Part shown: positions 16,691 to 25,482 of the stretch, piece by piece
How positions within the stretch are numbered: the stretch's first letter is position 1
How the letters are laid out: every line of letters begins with the position of its first letter
Source of the DNA: CAZJQD01 sp964548165 [NCBI: uncultured bacterium]
Lineage (GTDB): Bacteria; UBA8481
NCBI GenBank assembly: GCA_964548165.1
Contig: CAZJQD010000006.1
Span: 37,258-101,257, forward strand
Direction of reading: 5' to 3'
DNA length: 64,000 nt
Translations under genes and position numbers: made by a program
The notes under the pieces: model-generated
The model's input: only the letters and a program-made list of their open reading frames with translations
Database searches by the model: none
What the model was told of the DNA's origin: nothing

Positions 16691-17251
16691 TCACAGCCAC
16701 TTGATGGAACAGCCGATGGGATGCGAGGCGTTGACGGGCGGAGTCGAGCCGGTGGCCACGGCATCCAGGGCCTCCTTCAACCAGGAGCGTCTCACCTTCG
16801 ACTCCTCCATCTCATCGTCGATCCGACCCGTGTAGGCAAGCAGGCCCTGAGCATCGAAGAGATAGAACTCGGGCGTGCACGCCGCTCCGAAGGCGCGCGC
16901 CGCCTCCTGCGATCGATCCGCGGCGTAGAAGAACGGGAATTTCCGCGCCTCCGCCCGCTCCCGCATCTTCGCCTCGCTGTCCTCGGCGTAGCCCGCATTC
17001 GCCGCGTTCGGGTTGATCATCAGGAACGCGAAGCCCCGCGGGGCGAACTCGTGCGTCAGCCGGATCAGCCGGTCCTCGTAGGCCTGGACGTAGGGACAGT
17101 GATTGCACGTGAACCCGACGAGCGCGCCGGCGCGGCCGCGCGTGCGTAGCGTCGCCGCATCCCAGGGTCGCCCCGAAATATCCGCGACCGAGAACGCGGG
17201 AACGGGATCGCCGATGCCGAGCCGAGACGGGTTTTCCGTGATGAGCACCAT
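16691..17251 (-). CDS. Thioredoxin-fold redoxin family protein
   Basis: A 186-aa AhpC/TSA-Redoxin-type protein. The active-site region is GFTCNHCPYVQ, with a CxxC (Cys-Asn-His-Cys) pair, followed by FLMINPNAA and TPEFYLFDAQG, typical of a widespread soluble redoxin subgroup of uncertain partner. No signal peptide. The ATG at 17251 is preceded by a perfect TATAAT ending 7 nt upstream. It appears to head the minus-strand run into the class IV PLP, SDR, KS and BioF-like genes. Confidence 0.9.
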   Translation of the reverse strand: MVLITENPSRLGIGDPVPAFSVADISGRPWDAATLRTRGRAGALVGFTCNHCPYVQAYEDRLIRLTHEFAPRGFAFLMINPNAANAGYAEDSEAKMRERAEARKFPFFYAADRSQEAARAFGAACTPEFYLFDAQGLLAYTGRIDDEMEESKVRRSWLKEALDAVATGSTPPVNASHPIGCSIKWL

Positions 17252-17258
17252 GCGGGGG

Positions 17259-17264
17259 ATTATA
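17259..17264 (-). promoter_or_regulatory. TATAAT -10 box of the redoxin-led operon
   Basis: Perfect TATAAT preceded by TGG (extended -10) and ending 7 nt before the ATG at 17251, giving a leaderless mRNA. Confidence 0.65.
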
Positions 17265-17311
17265 CCAAAGCCACACCCCCAAGTTGACAGGCAAGAAAGG
17301 CCCTTGAACCC

Positions 17312-17494
17312 CGAAGTTCGATCAAACACGGAGACGCGGAGACACGGAGAAGATCTCTTAGAAGGGCTTGCGCAGGGAAATGGACAGATTACTTCAAGGT
17401 GATATGGCCGCCTTTGATCTTGAATTTGGTGCATGTCTCCGTGCCTCAAGCCCCGCGTAGCGGGGCGGGTGCCTCCGTGTTTGATCGCACTTCG
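17312..17494. repeat. Dispersed CGGAG-type inverted-repeat element, copy 1
   Basis: The ends are inverted repeats CGAAGTKCGATCAAACACGGAG (17312-17333 and 17473-17494). The 302-bp divergent gap 17252-17553 holds this element, an internal perfect hairpin CCCCGC-GTA-GCGGGG at 17451-17465, and the two flanking promoters; no gene is seen. Confidence 0.7.
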
Positions 17495-17540
17495 AAATCC
17501 TATGGAAGGGGTACCGGTTTTGCTTTGACGGAATCTCCTC

Positions 17541-17546
17541 TACAAT
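17541..17546 (+). promoter_or_regulatory. Candidate -10 box before doxX-like gene
   Basis: TACAAT ends 7 nt before the ATG at 17554. A TTGACG at 17525 is only 10 bp upstream, too close to act as its -35. Confidence 0.5.
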
Positions 17547-17553
17547 CCCTGCC

Positions 17554-17973
17554 ATGTTCCTTCGAACCTCGGCGGCCGGATGGGCCGCGTTTCTCCTGCG
17601 CTTCTCGCTTGGTCTTCTCATGTTCGTGGCCGGGCTCAACAAGTTCCTCCAGCCCGGCGGCCCCGCCGCCATCATGGACTGGATGAGCAATGAATTCGCC
17701 AAGACCTGGCTCCCGCTCGTTCTTGTCAGGCCCTTCGCCTTCGCGCTCCCCTTCCTCGAGGTCGCCCTGGGGCTCTTCCTGGCAACCGGCCTCTACCGCG
17801 TCCCCGCCCTCGCGGTGAACGGTCTCCTCCTCCTCGCGCTCCTCTTCGGCCAGCTCGTGATGGGCACCAGCGAAACGGCGCCCTTGATGTTCCTGTACCT
17901 GGGCGCGACCGCCGGAGCGCTGCTCTTATCAGCCTCCGATACCCTGACCCTGGAGAACCTCCTGGATCGCTGA
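17554..17973 (+). CDS. DoxX-family membrane protein
   Basis: A 139-aa inner-membrane protein with four hydrophobic helices (about residues 9-30, 52-78, 82-104, 110-128). FLLRFSLGLLMFVAGLNKFL near the start and the overall layout match the DoxX/DoxD family, small quinone- or redox-associated membrane proteins. It is divergent from the redoxin operon, a common sort of redox neighbourhood. Leaderless start at ATG 17554. The function of the family is loosely defined. Confidence 0.82.
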   Translation: MFLRTSAAGWAAFLLRFSLGLLMFVAGLNKFLQPGGPAAIMDWMSNEFAKTWLPLVLVRPFAFALPFLEVALGLFLATGLYRVPALAVNGLLLLALLFGQLVMGTSETAPLMFLYLGATAGALLLSASDTLTLENLLDR

Positions 17974-18069
17974 TTTCACCGCCGTTACGCCGAGCTCCCG
18001 CCGCCCCCAAAGCCGCCCGGCCCCGCCGTTCAGTTTGCGTAGATTCCTGCCGATAAGAGAAGCACGGCC

Positions 18070-19671
18070 ATGCGAGTCTCCGAGCGGATGCTGAAGAACG
18101 ATTCCCTGCGCCACCTCCAGGCCGCGCAGGTGGCCGTCGACACGATCCAGGAGAAGCTCTCGACCAACAAGGAGGTCAACCTCCCCTCGGACGATCCGCT
18201 CCGCTACGTCACCGCCGCGAAGTTCCGCAGTGCCGTGGCCTCCAAGGAGCAGTACCTCCGCAACATCACCGACGTCCGGCGATCGCTCAGCGACAACGAG
18301 GCCGCGATCGATCGGATCCGAGAACTGATGCAGAAGACCCGCATCCTCCTCGTCCAGGCCTCCAACGAGACCCTGACGACAGCCGACACCCAGCTCATCG
18401 CCGCCGACGTCCGCTCCTCGCTGGAATCGCTCATCCAGTTCGCCAACGACCAGGGCCTCGACGGCTACTTCTTCGCCGGCGCCCGGACGGATACGGAACC
18501 CTTCGAGGTCCTGCGCGACGCCGACGGCGAGGTCACCGACGTCCTCTACCGCGGCGACACGACCGCGCGGATCCGCGCCCAGGAGGACGGCTCCACGATC
18601 GACACCAACCTCGTGGGCTCACGGTTCTTCCAGGTCGACCCCGATTCCGCCACCAGCAGCTTCAGCGTCCAACAGCCCGGGCAGGTCATCGGCAACGTCG
18701 ACGACAACGCGGACACCGTCGCCGACCTGGCGTCCGGACCGACGAGCGGATTCTTCCGCGTGCAGGACCAGCGGATCTGGTTCGACACGACGACCGACTC
18801 GCTCCTCGACATCGCCGACCGGATCAACGACTCGGGCGCCGACGCCGCGGCTTACGTCCGCGGGACGCTGGTGGGAGCGGACACCGCGCCGGCCGGAACC
18901 CTGGCCTCGGCCGGCGCCGCAACCGGCGCGTCCGCGGGAACGATCACGATCAACGGCTCCACCATCACCATCGCCGCCAACGCCACGCTCCAGGAGGTCA
19001 TCGACTCGATCAACGGCGTCAGCGACGAGACCCTGGTCACGGCCTCCGTCGCCAACGTCGCCGGCGGTTACGCGCTCCAGCTCGACGGCGGCGCCGTCAT
19101 CGAGGATATCGGCACCGGCCGCTCTGACGCGCTCCAGCGCCTGGGCGTGACGACCGGATCGCCCGTGCCCGGCAACCTCCAGTCTCGAAATCCCATCAGC
19201 TACAGCCTCCAGGTCTCCACCGAGGGCGCCGACCAGCTCCGCCTCGACGACGAGGACGACAATGGCTTCCTCTCCCGCCTCGGCCTCACCGACGGCTCGC
19301 ACAACGCGCCCAATAACATCCCGGAGTCGGCGGCCGTCGATCGCACGCTCTTTGCCGTGCTCGTCGACGCCCTCGACGATCTCGAGACTGGTGACACCCG
19401 CTCCCTCAGGAACGATCGCCTGCCCGAGATGGACCGCGCCCTCGAACGCATGAGCGGCGCGCACGCCGACATCGGGGCTCGCATCGCGCGGCTGGACGTC
19501 GCCGAGAACCGCGAGTCCGAGTTCATCCTGCAGGCCAAGACCGTGATCGCCGAATCCGAGGAACTCGACATCTCGGACGCCGTCATCGAGCTGCGCATCG
19601 CCCAGATGCGGCTCCAGACCGCCATCGGCGCCGCCGCCAACCCCCCCCTCAATCTGCTCAACTTCCTCTGA
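18070..19671 (+). CDS. flgL: Flagellar hook-associated protein 3 (FlgL)
   Basis: Hook-filament junction protein of 533 aa, secreted by the flagellar export system. The N-terminal helix MRVSERMLKNDSLRHLQ and the region LPSDDPLRYVTA match the flagellin/FlgL D0-D1 core; the C-terminal coiled coil (about 450-533, LRIAQMRLQTAIG) matches too. The large middle (about 170-420) is an expanded surface domain with repeated beta-rich Thr/Ala/Gly stretches, so it is much longer than E. coli FlgL (about 317 aa). A leader with AAGAGAAG precedes the ATG. It is the only flagellar gene in the window. Confidence 0.92.
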   Translation: MRVSERMLKNDSLRHLQAAQVAVDTIQEKLSTNKEVNLPSDDPLRYVTAAKFRSAVASKEQYLRNITDVRRSLSDNEAAIDRIRELMQKTRILLVQASNETLTTADTQLIAADVRSSLESLIQFANDQGLDGYFFAGARTDTEPFEVLRDADGEVTDVLYRGDTTARIRAQEDGSTIDTNLVGSRFFQVDPDSATSSFSVQQPGQVIGNVDDNADTVADLASGPTSGFFRVQDQRIWFDTTTDSLLDIADRINDSGADAAAYVRGTLVGADTAPAGTLASAGAATGASAGTITINGSTITIAANATLQEVIDSINGVSDETLVTASVANVAGGYALQLDGGAVIEDIGTGRSDALQRLGVTTGSPVPGNLQSRNPISYSLQVSTEGADQLRLDDEDDNGFLSRLGLTDGSHNAPNNIPESAAVDRTLFAVLVDALDDLETGDTRSLRNDRLPEMDRALERMSGAHADIGARIARLDVAENRESEFILQAKTVIAESEELDISDAVIELRIAQMRLQTAIGAAANPPLNLLNFL

Positions 19672-19689
19672 ACGAAACCATGGCGAAGT

Positions 19690-19858
19690 AAACACGGAGA
19701 AAGACCCGCACCACAGAGGGCGCAGAAAAAGTCAAAGGCCGACAAGGATGCCCGTCCCGCGCGGACGACCCGGTGTCCGGGCCGAAATGATGAATCGATG
19801 ATTAGATTCGCGATTCCGACTCTGACGTTCTCTGTGTCCTCGGCGTTCTCTGTGGTGA
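19690..19858. repeat. Dispersed CGGAG-type inverted-repeat element, copy 2
   Basis: Degenerate arms AACACGGAGAAAGACC and CACCACAGAGGG on the left and GTTCTCTGTGGTG on the right fill the convergent gap between flgL and murJ. Confidence 0.5.
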
Positions 19859-19878
19859 ATAGATGCGCGTGATCCGGA

Positions 19879-21450
19879 CTACCGCCGGAGCATCCAGAGC
19901 ACGGCGAGGTAGGCGCCGCCGCCAACGGTGATCTCCACGGCCAGGCGCGCGATCACCGGCAGGGAGGTCACTACGGGCAGGAAGGAACAGAGCCCGAGTG
20001 CGCCCAGCATGGCCCCCAGAGAAACGATCGTCCGCGCCGCGCCGGCCAGGAGCGCTCTCCCCCCGATCCCGCCGATGCGGCCGCGCAGGACGAAGAGGAG
20101 CACCGTCGACTGCACGTAACCCGCAATGGACGCCGAGAGCGCGATGCCCAGGTAGCCGAATCCGGCGAAGAGAGCGGCGAAGTTCAAGACGATATTGATG
20201 ACGACAGAGAGAAGACCGACCTGGACCGCGACGCGCGATTCCTTACGGGCGTAGAAGGCCGGCGAGAGGATGCGGTTCCACGCGAACGCAGGAACGCCGA
20301 TGGCATAGGCGGCCAGGGCCAATCCCGTGTGATGCACGTCGGACAGGGTGAAGCGCCCATAGTGAAAGAGCGCCGAGATGATGTCGAAGCGGAGCACGAT
20401 GCAGCCGATCGCCGCGGGTACGGCCAGCTGGAGCGCGTAACCGAGCGCCTCGCCGAGCGTGTGGCGATAGCGATCGCGATCCTGGGACTCGAAGGAGCGC
20501 GCCAGGGATGGCAGCGCGGCCGTCCCGAGGCTCACGGCCACGAGGCCCAGCGGCAGGTGCATGACGCGATAGCCGAAGTTGAGGAACGCAAGAGCGCCCT
20601 CCTGGCCGGTCAAGGTGGCCACGAAGGTGTTCACCAGGACGTTGATGTTGGTGGCGGCGACGCCGACCACGACGGGCGCCGCCAACCTCAGCATCTTATG
20701 AATCTCGGGATCGCGGAGAAAGGGACCCAGCCGGACGGCGCCGACCGCGGATCGGTAGCCGGGCAGGAGCATCAGGATCGCGGTCAGGCCCCCAAGCAGC
20801 GCGCCCCAGGCCATGCCCACGATCGGCGGCTCCGCGATGTACGTGAGGCCCCAGCCGGCGAGAATGAACGCCACGTTGAGGCCGGCGGTGGAGAGCGCCG
20901 GAAAGAAAAACTTTCCCTCGGAGTTCTGGATCGCCTGGAAGAACGCGGCAACGGCGATCAGCATGAGGAACGGGAAGAGCCAACGCGTCAGCGTGACCAT
21001 CAGGTCGAAACGGAGCGGATCGCCGACGAAACCCGGAGCAATGGCGGCACAGAGCGGTTCCGCCAGGAGGATGCCGAGGGCGACCACGGTGAGCGAACCG
21101 GCGAGCACCAGGGCGAGGGCGGAGGCTGCGAAGCGCGATGCCGCCGCGCGTCCTACCTTCTCACGCAGGCCGATGTACGACGGGACGACAGCGGCCGAGG
21201 CGATATTCTCCGCGAGGAGGTCGCGGAAGAAGTTCGGGATGCGAAACGCCGCCACGAACGCCTCGGTCGCGGGACCCGCTCCGAAGAGCACGGCGAAGGT
21301 CTGCTCCCGAAGGAGACCCGTGATACGCGAGAGCGCGACGCCGGCGCCCATCGAGGCGGCGTTCCGGCCAAGTCGGGATCGGCGCGGCGAGGGTGATGGA
21401 GCGGCCGCGCCGCCGGGGGAAGGCGGCGACCCGGGACCCTCAGCGACCAC
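19879..21450 (-). CDS. murJ: Lipid II flippase MurJ
   Basis: A 523-aa polytopic inner-membrane protein of the MOP superfamily that flips lipid II for peptidoglycan synthesis. The MurJ signature LSRITGLLREQTFAVLFG and AFRIPNFFRDLLAENIASAA follow a short N-terminal Pro/Ser/Arg-rich tail. Around 13-14 hydrophobic segments fill the rest, and basic residues within helices are conserved. GTG 21450 is the outermost start; the hydrophobic core begins some 30 residues later, so the exact start is unsure. It follows the multi-GAF gene by 33 bp on the same strand. Confidence 0.93.
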   Translation of the reverse strand: MVAEGPGSPPSPGGAAAPSPSPRRSRLGRNAASMGAGVALSRITGLLREQTFAVLFGAGPATEAFVAAFRIPNFFRDLLAENIASAAVVPSYIGLREKVGRAAASRFAASALALVLAGSLTVVALGILLAEPLCAAIAPGFVGDPLRFDLMVTLTRWLFPFLMLIAVAAFFQAIQNSEGKFFFPALSTAGLNVAFILAGWGLTYIAEPPIVGMAWGALLGGLTAILMLLPGYRSAVGAVRLGPFLRDPEIHKMLRLAAPVVVGVAATNINVLVNTFVATLTGQEGALAFLNFGYRVMHLPLGLVAVSLGTAALPSLARSFESQDRDRYRHTLGEALGYALQLAVPAAIGCIVLRFDIISALFHYGRFTLSDVHHTGLALAAYAIGVPAFAWNRILSPAFYARKESRVAVQVGLLSVVINIVLNFAALFAGFGYLGIALSASIAGYVQSTVLLFVLRGRIGGIGGRALLAGAARTIVSLGAMLGALGLCSFLPVVTSLPVIARLAVEITVGGGAYLAVLWMLRR

Positions 21451-21483
21451 GCGGTGGATGGAGCGGGAGGGCCCGGCGCGCGT

Positions 21484-23790
21484 TTAGGCCGCGCCGCCGG
21501 CCGACTCGGGCACGACCGCGGTCGGCACGGCCGCGGCCGAGCGCGCGAAGGCGGCGCCGCGCGTGGGCTTGCTCAACCGGCTCTCTGCCGCATCGAGGAG
21601 TTCCTCCCACCGTATCCCCTCGGAGAGCGAGGCATGAGCGGTCACGCTGTGAACGGGGGTCTCGAAGAGCGTCATCAGGCTGGAATTGTCGAGGATCTCC
21701 TGGAGCGATCGACGGACGGGGGCCGCATCGCCACGAATGGCGGCCGCGAACCGGCCGCCGTCAATGCGGGCCACGACGCCGTCCGGTCCGACGGCGGTCT
21801 CCAGGACGTTGGCGATGCGTCGAAGGAGCACGCCCACCTCCTTGCGCCCATACTCGGCCAGGAGCGCGTCCAGGTTCTCGATGCCCACCGTCATGACACT
21901 CAACTCGCCGCCCAGCGCCATGACGCCCAACCGGCGGCGAAACCCGCGCTCGTTGGCTGCTCCCGTCAAGGCGTCGGTGTCGAGTTCGCGGCGAGCCTCT
22001 TCGAGCCGGTCGAGCGCGACAAGGACGGGATGCACCGTTCCCGCGACGCCGGCCACGATCTCCATGCTCTCCGCGCTGAACGCCTGCTTCTGGTTGCTGA
22101 CAAGAACGACCACGCTCCGGGGCGTCCGACCAGGACCGACCGGGAACGCCAGGAAGCTCTCGCCCTCCTCCACCGGCGCTCGGCGGCGATCGCCGCGCTG
22201 GGCAGTAACGGGGCGACCGGCGAGCGCGGTCCAGCCCAATAGCCCCTCGTCCAAGGGGAGCGATCCGTCGGTGGGCGTGCACCCAGCCACGGCCTCGATC
22301 GTGTATTCCTTCTCGCCGCGACGCCACGCGATCGCGGCCGTGGCCGCCGTCTTCTTCAAGAGGACGGAGAATATCCGATCCCAGACCTCCTCGGTGGACT
22401 CGGCCGGCAGGAGCTCGTTCGAGAACTTGACCAGCTCGCCCTCGCTCTCGGCCGCTCCCTGGGCAAGCGCGGCGTTGTAGACGCGCACGAGCGCGCCCCC
22501 GAGATCGGAAGCCACGTCGGTCAGGATGCCCTCGATGCGCGAGTCGATGGTGCGCGCCGAGGCCGTCTCCACGACGAGAACGCCGAGCGCCTGTCCCTTG
22601 TGCAGGATCGGGAGGGCCAGGAGCAATTCGGGTACGCTGGGGTTCTGAACCTTCGTGGCGCGATACTGGGCCGCCAGCGCCGCGCCCTCGAGCCGAAACG
22701 GGCTGGCCTGCTGGGACGCCTGCGTCACGGCGCGGAGCATCATCGGCTCCTTCACCTCGTTGCCCCAGATGCCGTGAAAGCCGATGGCGGCGCGGCGCGA
22801 GGGGGTGCCGGTCTCGTCGAGGAGATAGATCGCCAGGGCCTGGAAATCGGCGAGCGTCACGAGCTCCTTCAGGGTCGCCGCGGCGGCCGCGTCCAGGTCG
22901 ACGGCATCGTAGGCCGCGCGCAGGAGCCTCCAGGACTCCCGGATGCGATCGCTCTCGTGGCGCGCCTTATCCATCGTCTCCTCGGCCCCCAGGACGCGAG
23001 CCAGGAGACCGGCAATGGCGACGAGCGCCTCGTCCGTGCCCTCGGGAAACGCGTCGGCCTTGGAGTGATCGAGCGCGATGACGCCGACAACCTCGCCCCG
23101 CGCCAGGATCGGTGCGGCGGCGAAGGACGCGACCTGCTCGCCCGCGGCACGGTAATAGCCCATCGAGCGCCCCTCGTGGTGGAGGTTGCCGACGACCATC
23201 GGGCGCTTGTGCTGGGCCACCCAGCCCACGAGCCCGACACCCACGCGGATCGTGGCCAGGCGGGCAATGGAGGGCGTGCGGGAGACGAACGCGCGCTGGA
23301 CGAGCACGCCCTTGTTCTCACCCCGCAGGAAGATATTGGCGCTCTGGAAGTCGAAGCGCGTCTTGATGACGTCGAGCGTGGCCTGGAGAAAATCGTCCAC
23401 GTCCTCCCAGGCCGGAGCAAAGGCATTGTTCAGGGGGATGACCTCGGCCATCGGAGCGGCGTCCGCGGCGGAGGCCTGGGCAAGAGTTGCCGCCGGACGC
23501 GCCGACGCCATCCGCGCGGAACCTCGCGCCGTCACCGGCTCCGCGCTCTCGATGCGGCGGATGACCACGATGTAGGCAATGGCGGCAATGGCGACGGCGG
23601 GGGCGAGCCGCTCGAAGAGGACGAGCACGACGGCCAGCGAACCGATGAAAAGCGCGCGCCGAACCAGCGTCGCCCACCCCGCCGGGGTGCGGAGCGCCCG
23701 GGCCATCTCGCCCAGGGCCTCGTCGACGCGTTGGCGGCTGAGGCGGGCATGGGAGAGGGAATAGTCGCGAAATCTGGTGGCTGCGTTCAT
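21484..23790 (-). CDS. Membrane-anchored multi-GAF protein with degenerate GGDEF
   Basis: A 768-aa signalling protein. Two adjacent membrane helices (about residues 47-80) anchor it; three GAF-like modules follow (roughly 125-285, 300-450, 470-620); the C-terminus is a GGDEF fold in which the catalytic motif is DGGRF, so cyclase activity is very unlikely. Such domains may bind GTP or c-di-GMP or serve as scaffolds. ATG 23790 has AGGTGGA upstream. It is divergent from the polytopic membrane gene at 23899 and co-directional with murJ. Inputs are unknown. Confidence 0.85.
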   Translation of the reverse strand: MNAATRFRDYSLSHARLSRQRVDEALGEMARALRTPAGWATLVRRALFIGSLAVVLVLFERLAPAVAIAAIAYIVVIRRIESAEPVTARGSARMASARPAATLAQASAADAAPMAEVIPLNNAFAPAWEDVDDFLQATLDVIKTRFDFQSANIFLRGENKGVLVQRAFVSRTPSIARLATIRVGVGLVGWVAQHKRPMVVGNLHHEGRSMGYYRAAGEQVASFAAAPILARGEVVGVIALDHSKADAFPEGTDEALVAIAGLLARVLGAEETMDKARHESDRIRESWRLLRAAYDAVDLDAAAAATLKELVTLADFQALAIYLLDETGTPSRRAAIGFHGIWGNEVKEPMMLRAVTQASQQASPFRLEGAALAAQYRATKVQNPSVPELLLALPILHKGQALGVLVVETASARTIDSRIEGILTDVASDLGGALVRVYNAALAQGAAESEGELVKFSNELLPAESTEEVWDRIFSVLLKKTAATAAIAWRRGEKEYTIEAVAGCTPTDGSLPLDEGLLGWTALAGRPVTAQRGDRRRAPVEEGESFLAFPVGPGRTPRSVVVLVSNQKQAFSAESMEIVAGVAGTVHPVLVALDRLEEARRELDTDALTGAANERGFRRRLGVMALGGELSVMTVGIENLDALLAEYGRKEVGVLLRRIANVLETAVGPDGVVARIDGGRFAAAIRGDAAPVRRSLQEILDNSSLMTLFETPVHSVTAHASLSEGIRWEELLDAAESRLSKPTRGAAFARSAAAVPTAVVPESAGGAA

Positions 23791-23885
23791 GCGTCGTGTC
23801 CACCTGTTGCATCGGTGAGGTTTGACGAGGTCTTGAGAGAAAAAGCCCTCCGCCCATGCAAATAGGCAGTACCACGACGCTGGAT

Positions 23886-23891
23886 TAGGAT
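23886..23891 (+). promoter_or_regulatory. Candidate -10 box of a leaderless transcript
   Basis: TAGGAT ends 7 nt before the ATG at 23899. No clear -35. Confidence 0.4.
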
Positions 23892-23898
23892 ACGGCCG

Positions 23899-25482
23899 AT
23901 GAAGGCACTCCGGTTCGTCCATCCCCGATCAGCAGCCTGGCCCCTCCTGGCCTGCGCGGCGCTGGCCTGGTGGGCCTTCTCGCCGGGCCTCTTCTCGCCC
24001 GACTCGATCGATCAGATCCAACAGGCCTTCGCCTGGTCCTTCGATGACTGGCATCCGCCCTTTCCCGCCATGCTGGCCGGATTGCTCTTCAAGCTCGGTC
24101 TCCCCGTCGCCGGCCTGACATTCCTCCTGGCCCTGGCCTGGGCACTCGCCTGCGGAATGGTCATGGATGCCCTGATGCCTCGGAGCCACGGGACACTTGA
24201 CGACTCCGCTCCGGGCGACGAGATCGCCGCCGAACGTGGGAGCCTCTCGCTCTTCTGGTTCCTCCTTCTCAGTGGCTGGGCCCTTTTACCGCCGTGGCCG
24301 TTTTATGCCGTGACGTTCTGGAAGGACTGCGGAACGGCCATCGGGTTACTGCTTCTCATCGCGGGCCTTCTTCGAGCCGCGGCTCTTCACCCTGCGGAAC
24401 GAGAAAAGAACGCGCGCGGGAGTGTGACCCTCGCCGCGAGCCTGCGCGCATCGTTCCTCGCGCGTGGTCCCCAGGCGCTGATGCTCGCCGGGTCCCTCCT
24501 GGCTGCTCTCTCCCGCCATAACGCCGGCGTACTCCTTCCCCTCGCGGGACTGGGAATCGCGCTCGCGGAGCCGGTCGCGAACTGCGGAGCAGGAGGGGTC
24601 TCAGGAGGCGGCTCAGGCGATTCTCCCCGGAAAGCTCTTCCTCGTCTCTCCGCCCGGATCGTCGGCTTCCTCCTCCCCTTCGTTCTCGTCTTCGCCGTGA
24701 GCCGATTGCTCCCCGTCCTCGCCCCGATCGCCGAGAAGCCGATCGGCGCCGTCGTCATGGCGCATGAGTTGGCCATCGCGGTCCATGCCGATCCGGAACT
24801 GGCCGCCAGCCTCCCGTACACCGCGGCGAGCATCGCGACGCGCTACCCGGTGACGATCGAGCGGGGCGACCTGGCCGCGCTCGTGGGTCGAACCTGGTGG
24901 CTCGGTCCCGATCTCGGACAGACGCTCGATCCCGCCCTGGTTCGCGACGAATACCTCACCCTTCTAAGAACCCGGCCGCTTCTCGTCGCGGAACTGAAAC
25001 TGCTCTCGTGGATCAACCTCTGGAATACGACCGGATCGACCTTCTGGCACCAGGCGATCATCGAGCCCAACGAGCTCGGATTGCAGTGGTCGACGCAAGG
25101 CACTGGTCTTCGCGAGGCCTGGCTCACGTGGTCGCGCGAGCTCTGGCAGAATCCGCCCACGCGATTCCTCCTCGCCGGACATTTTCCGTGGATGATCGGA
25201 AGCGTCCTCATCGCGCTGGCCGCCCTATTTCGCGTGGCATCCCGCCGCGACACGGCCTCGACGCTTGCGCTCCTGGCCGCGCTCGCGCCGCCAACCTACG
25301 CGCTCAGCTTCCTCGCGACCTATGCCGTTGCCGACTACCGCTACCTCTATCCCACCACGCTCGCGGTCCAGGTTCTCTTCCTGGGCCTTACGCGGTCGGC
25401 GCTGGTTCTCCAGGGCCAGGCGCGTCGGAGCCCGCCGCCCCGGTCGACTGCGCCCGGGCCAGCGACTCCAGGAGCTCCCTGA
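23899..25482 (+). CDS. Polytopic membrane protein, GT-C-like layout
   Basis: A 527-aa inner-membrane protein with about ten hydrophobic helices. An early acidic loop SPDSIDQIQQAF, followed by DDWHPPFPA, and a long hydrophilic stretch in the second half recall GT-C glycosyltransferases and related DUF families, where the first external loop carries catalytic Asp. A C-terminal ADYRYLYPTTLAVQ also fits that group. The specific family is not recognised. The 3' end overlaps the convergent dus gene by 95 bp, all within a Pro/Ala-rich tail. Start ATG 23899 is leaderless-type. Confidence 0.7.
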   Translation: MKALRFVHPRSAAWPLLACAALAWWAFSPGLFSPDSIDQIQQAFAWSFDDWHPPFPAMLAGLLFKLGLPVAGLTFLLALAWALACGMVMDALMPRSHGTLDDSAPGDEIAAERGSLSLFWFLLLSGWALLPPWPFYAVTFWKDCGTAIGLLLLIAGLLRAAALHPAEREKNARGSVTLAASLRASFLARGPQALMLAGSLLAALSRHNAGVLLPLAGLGIALAEPVANCGAGGVSGGGSGDSPRKALPRLSARIVGFLLPFVLVFAVSRLLPVLAPIAEKPIGAVVMAHELAIAVHADPELAASLPYTAASIATRYPVTIERGDLAALVGRTWWLGPDLGQTLDPALVRDEYLTLLRTRPLLVAELKLLSWINLWNTTGSTFWHQAIIEPNELGLQWSTQGTGLREAWLTWSRELWQNPPTRFLLAGHFPWMIGSVLIALAALFRVASRRDTASTLALLAALAPPTYALSFLATYAVADYRYLYPTTLAVQVLFLGLTRSALVLQGQARRSPPPRSTAPGPATPGAP

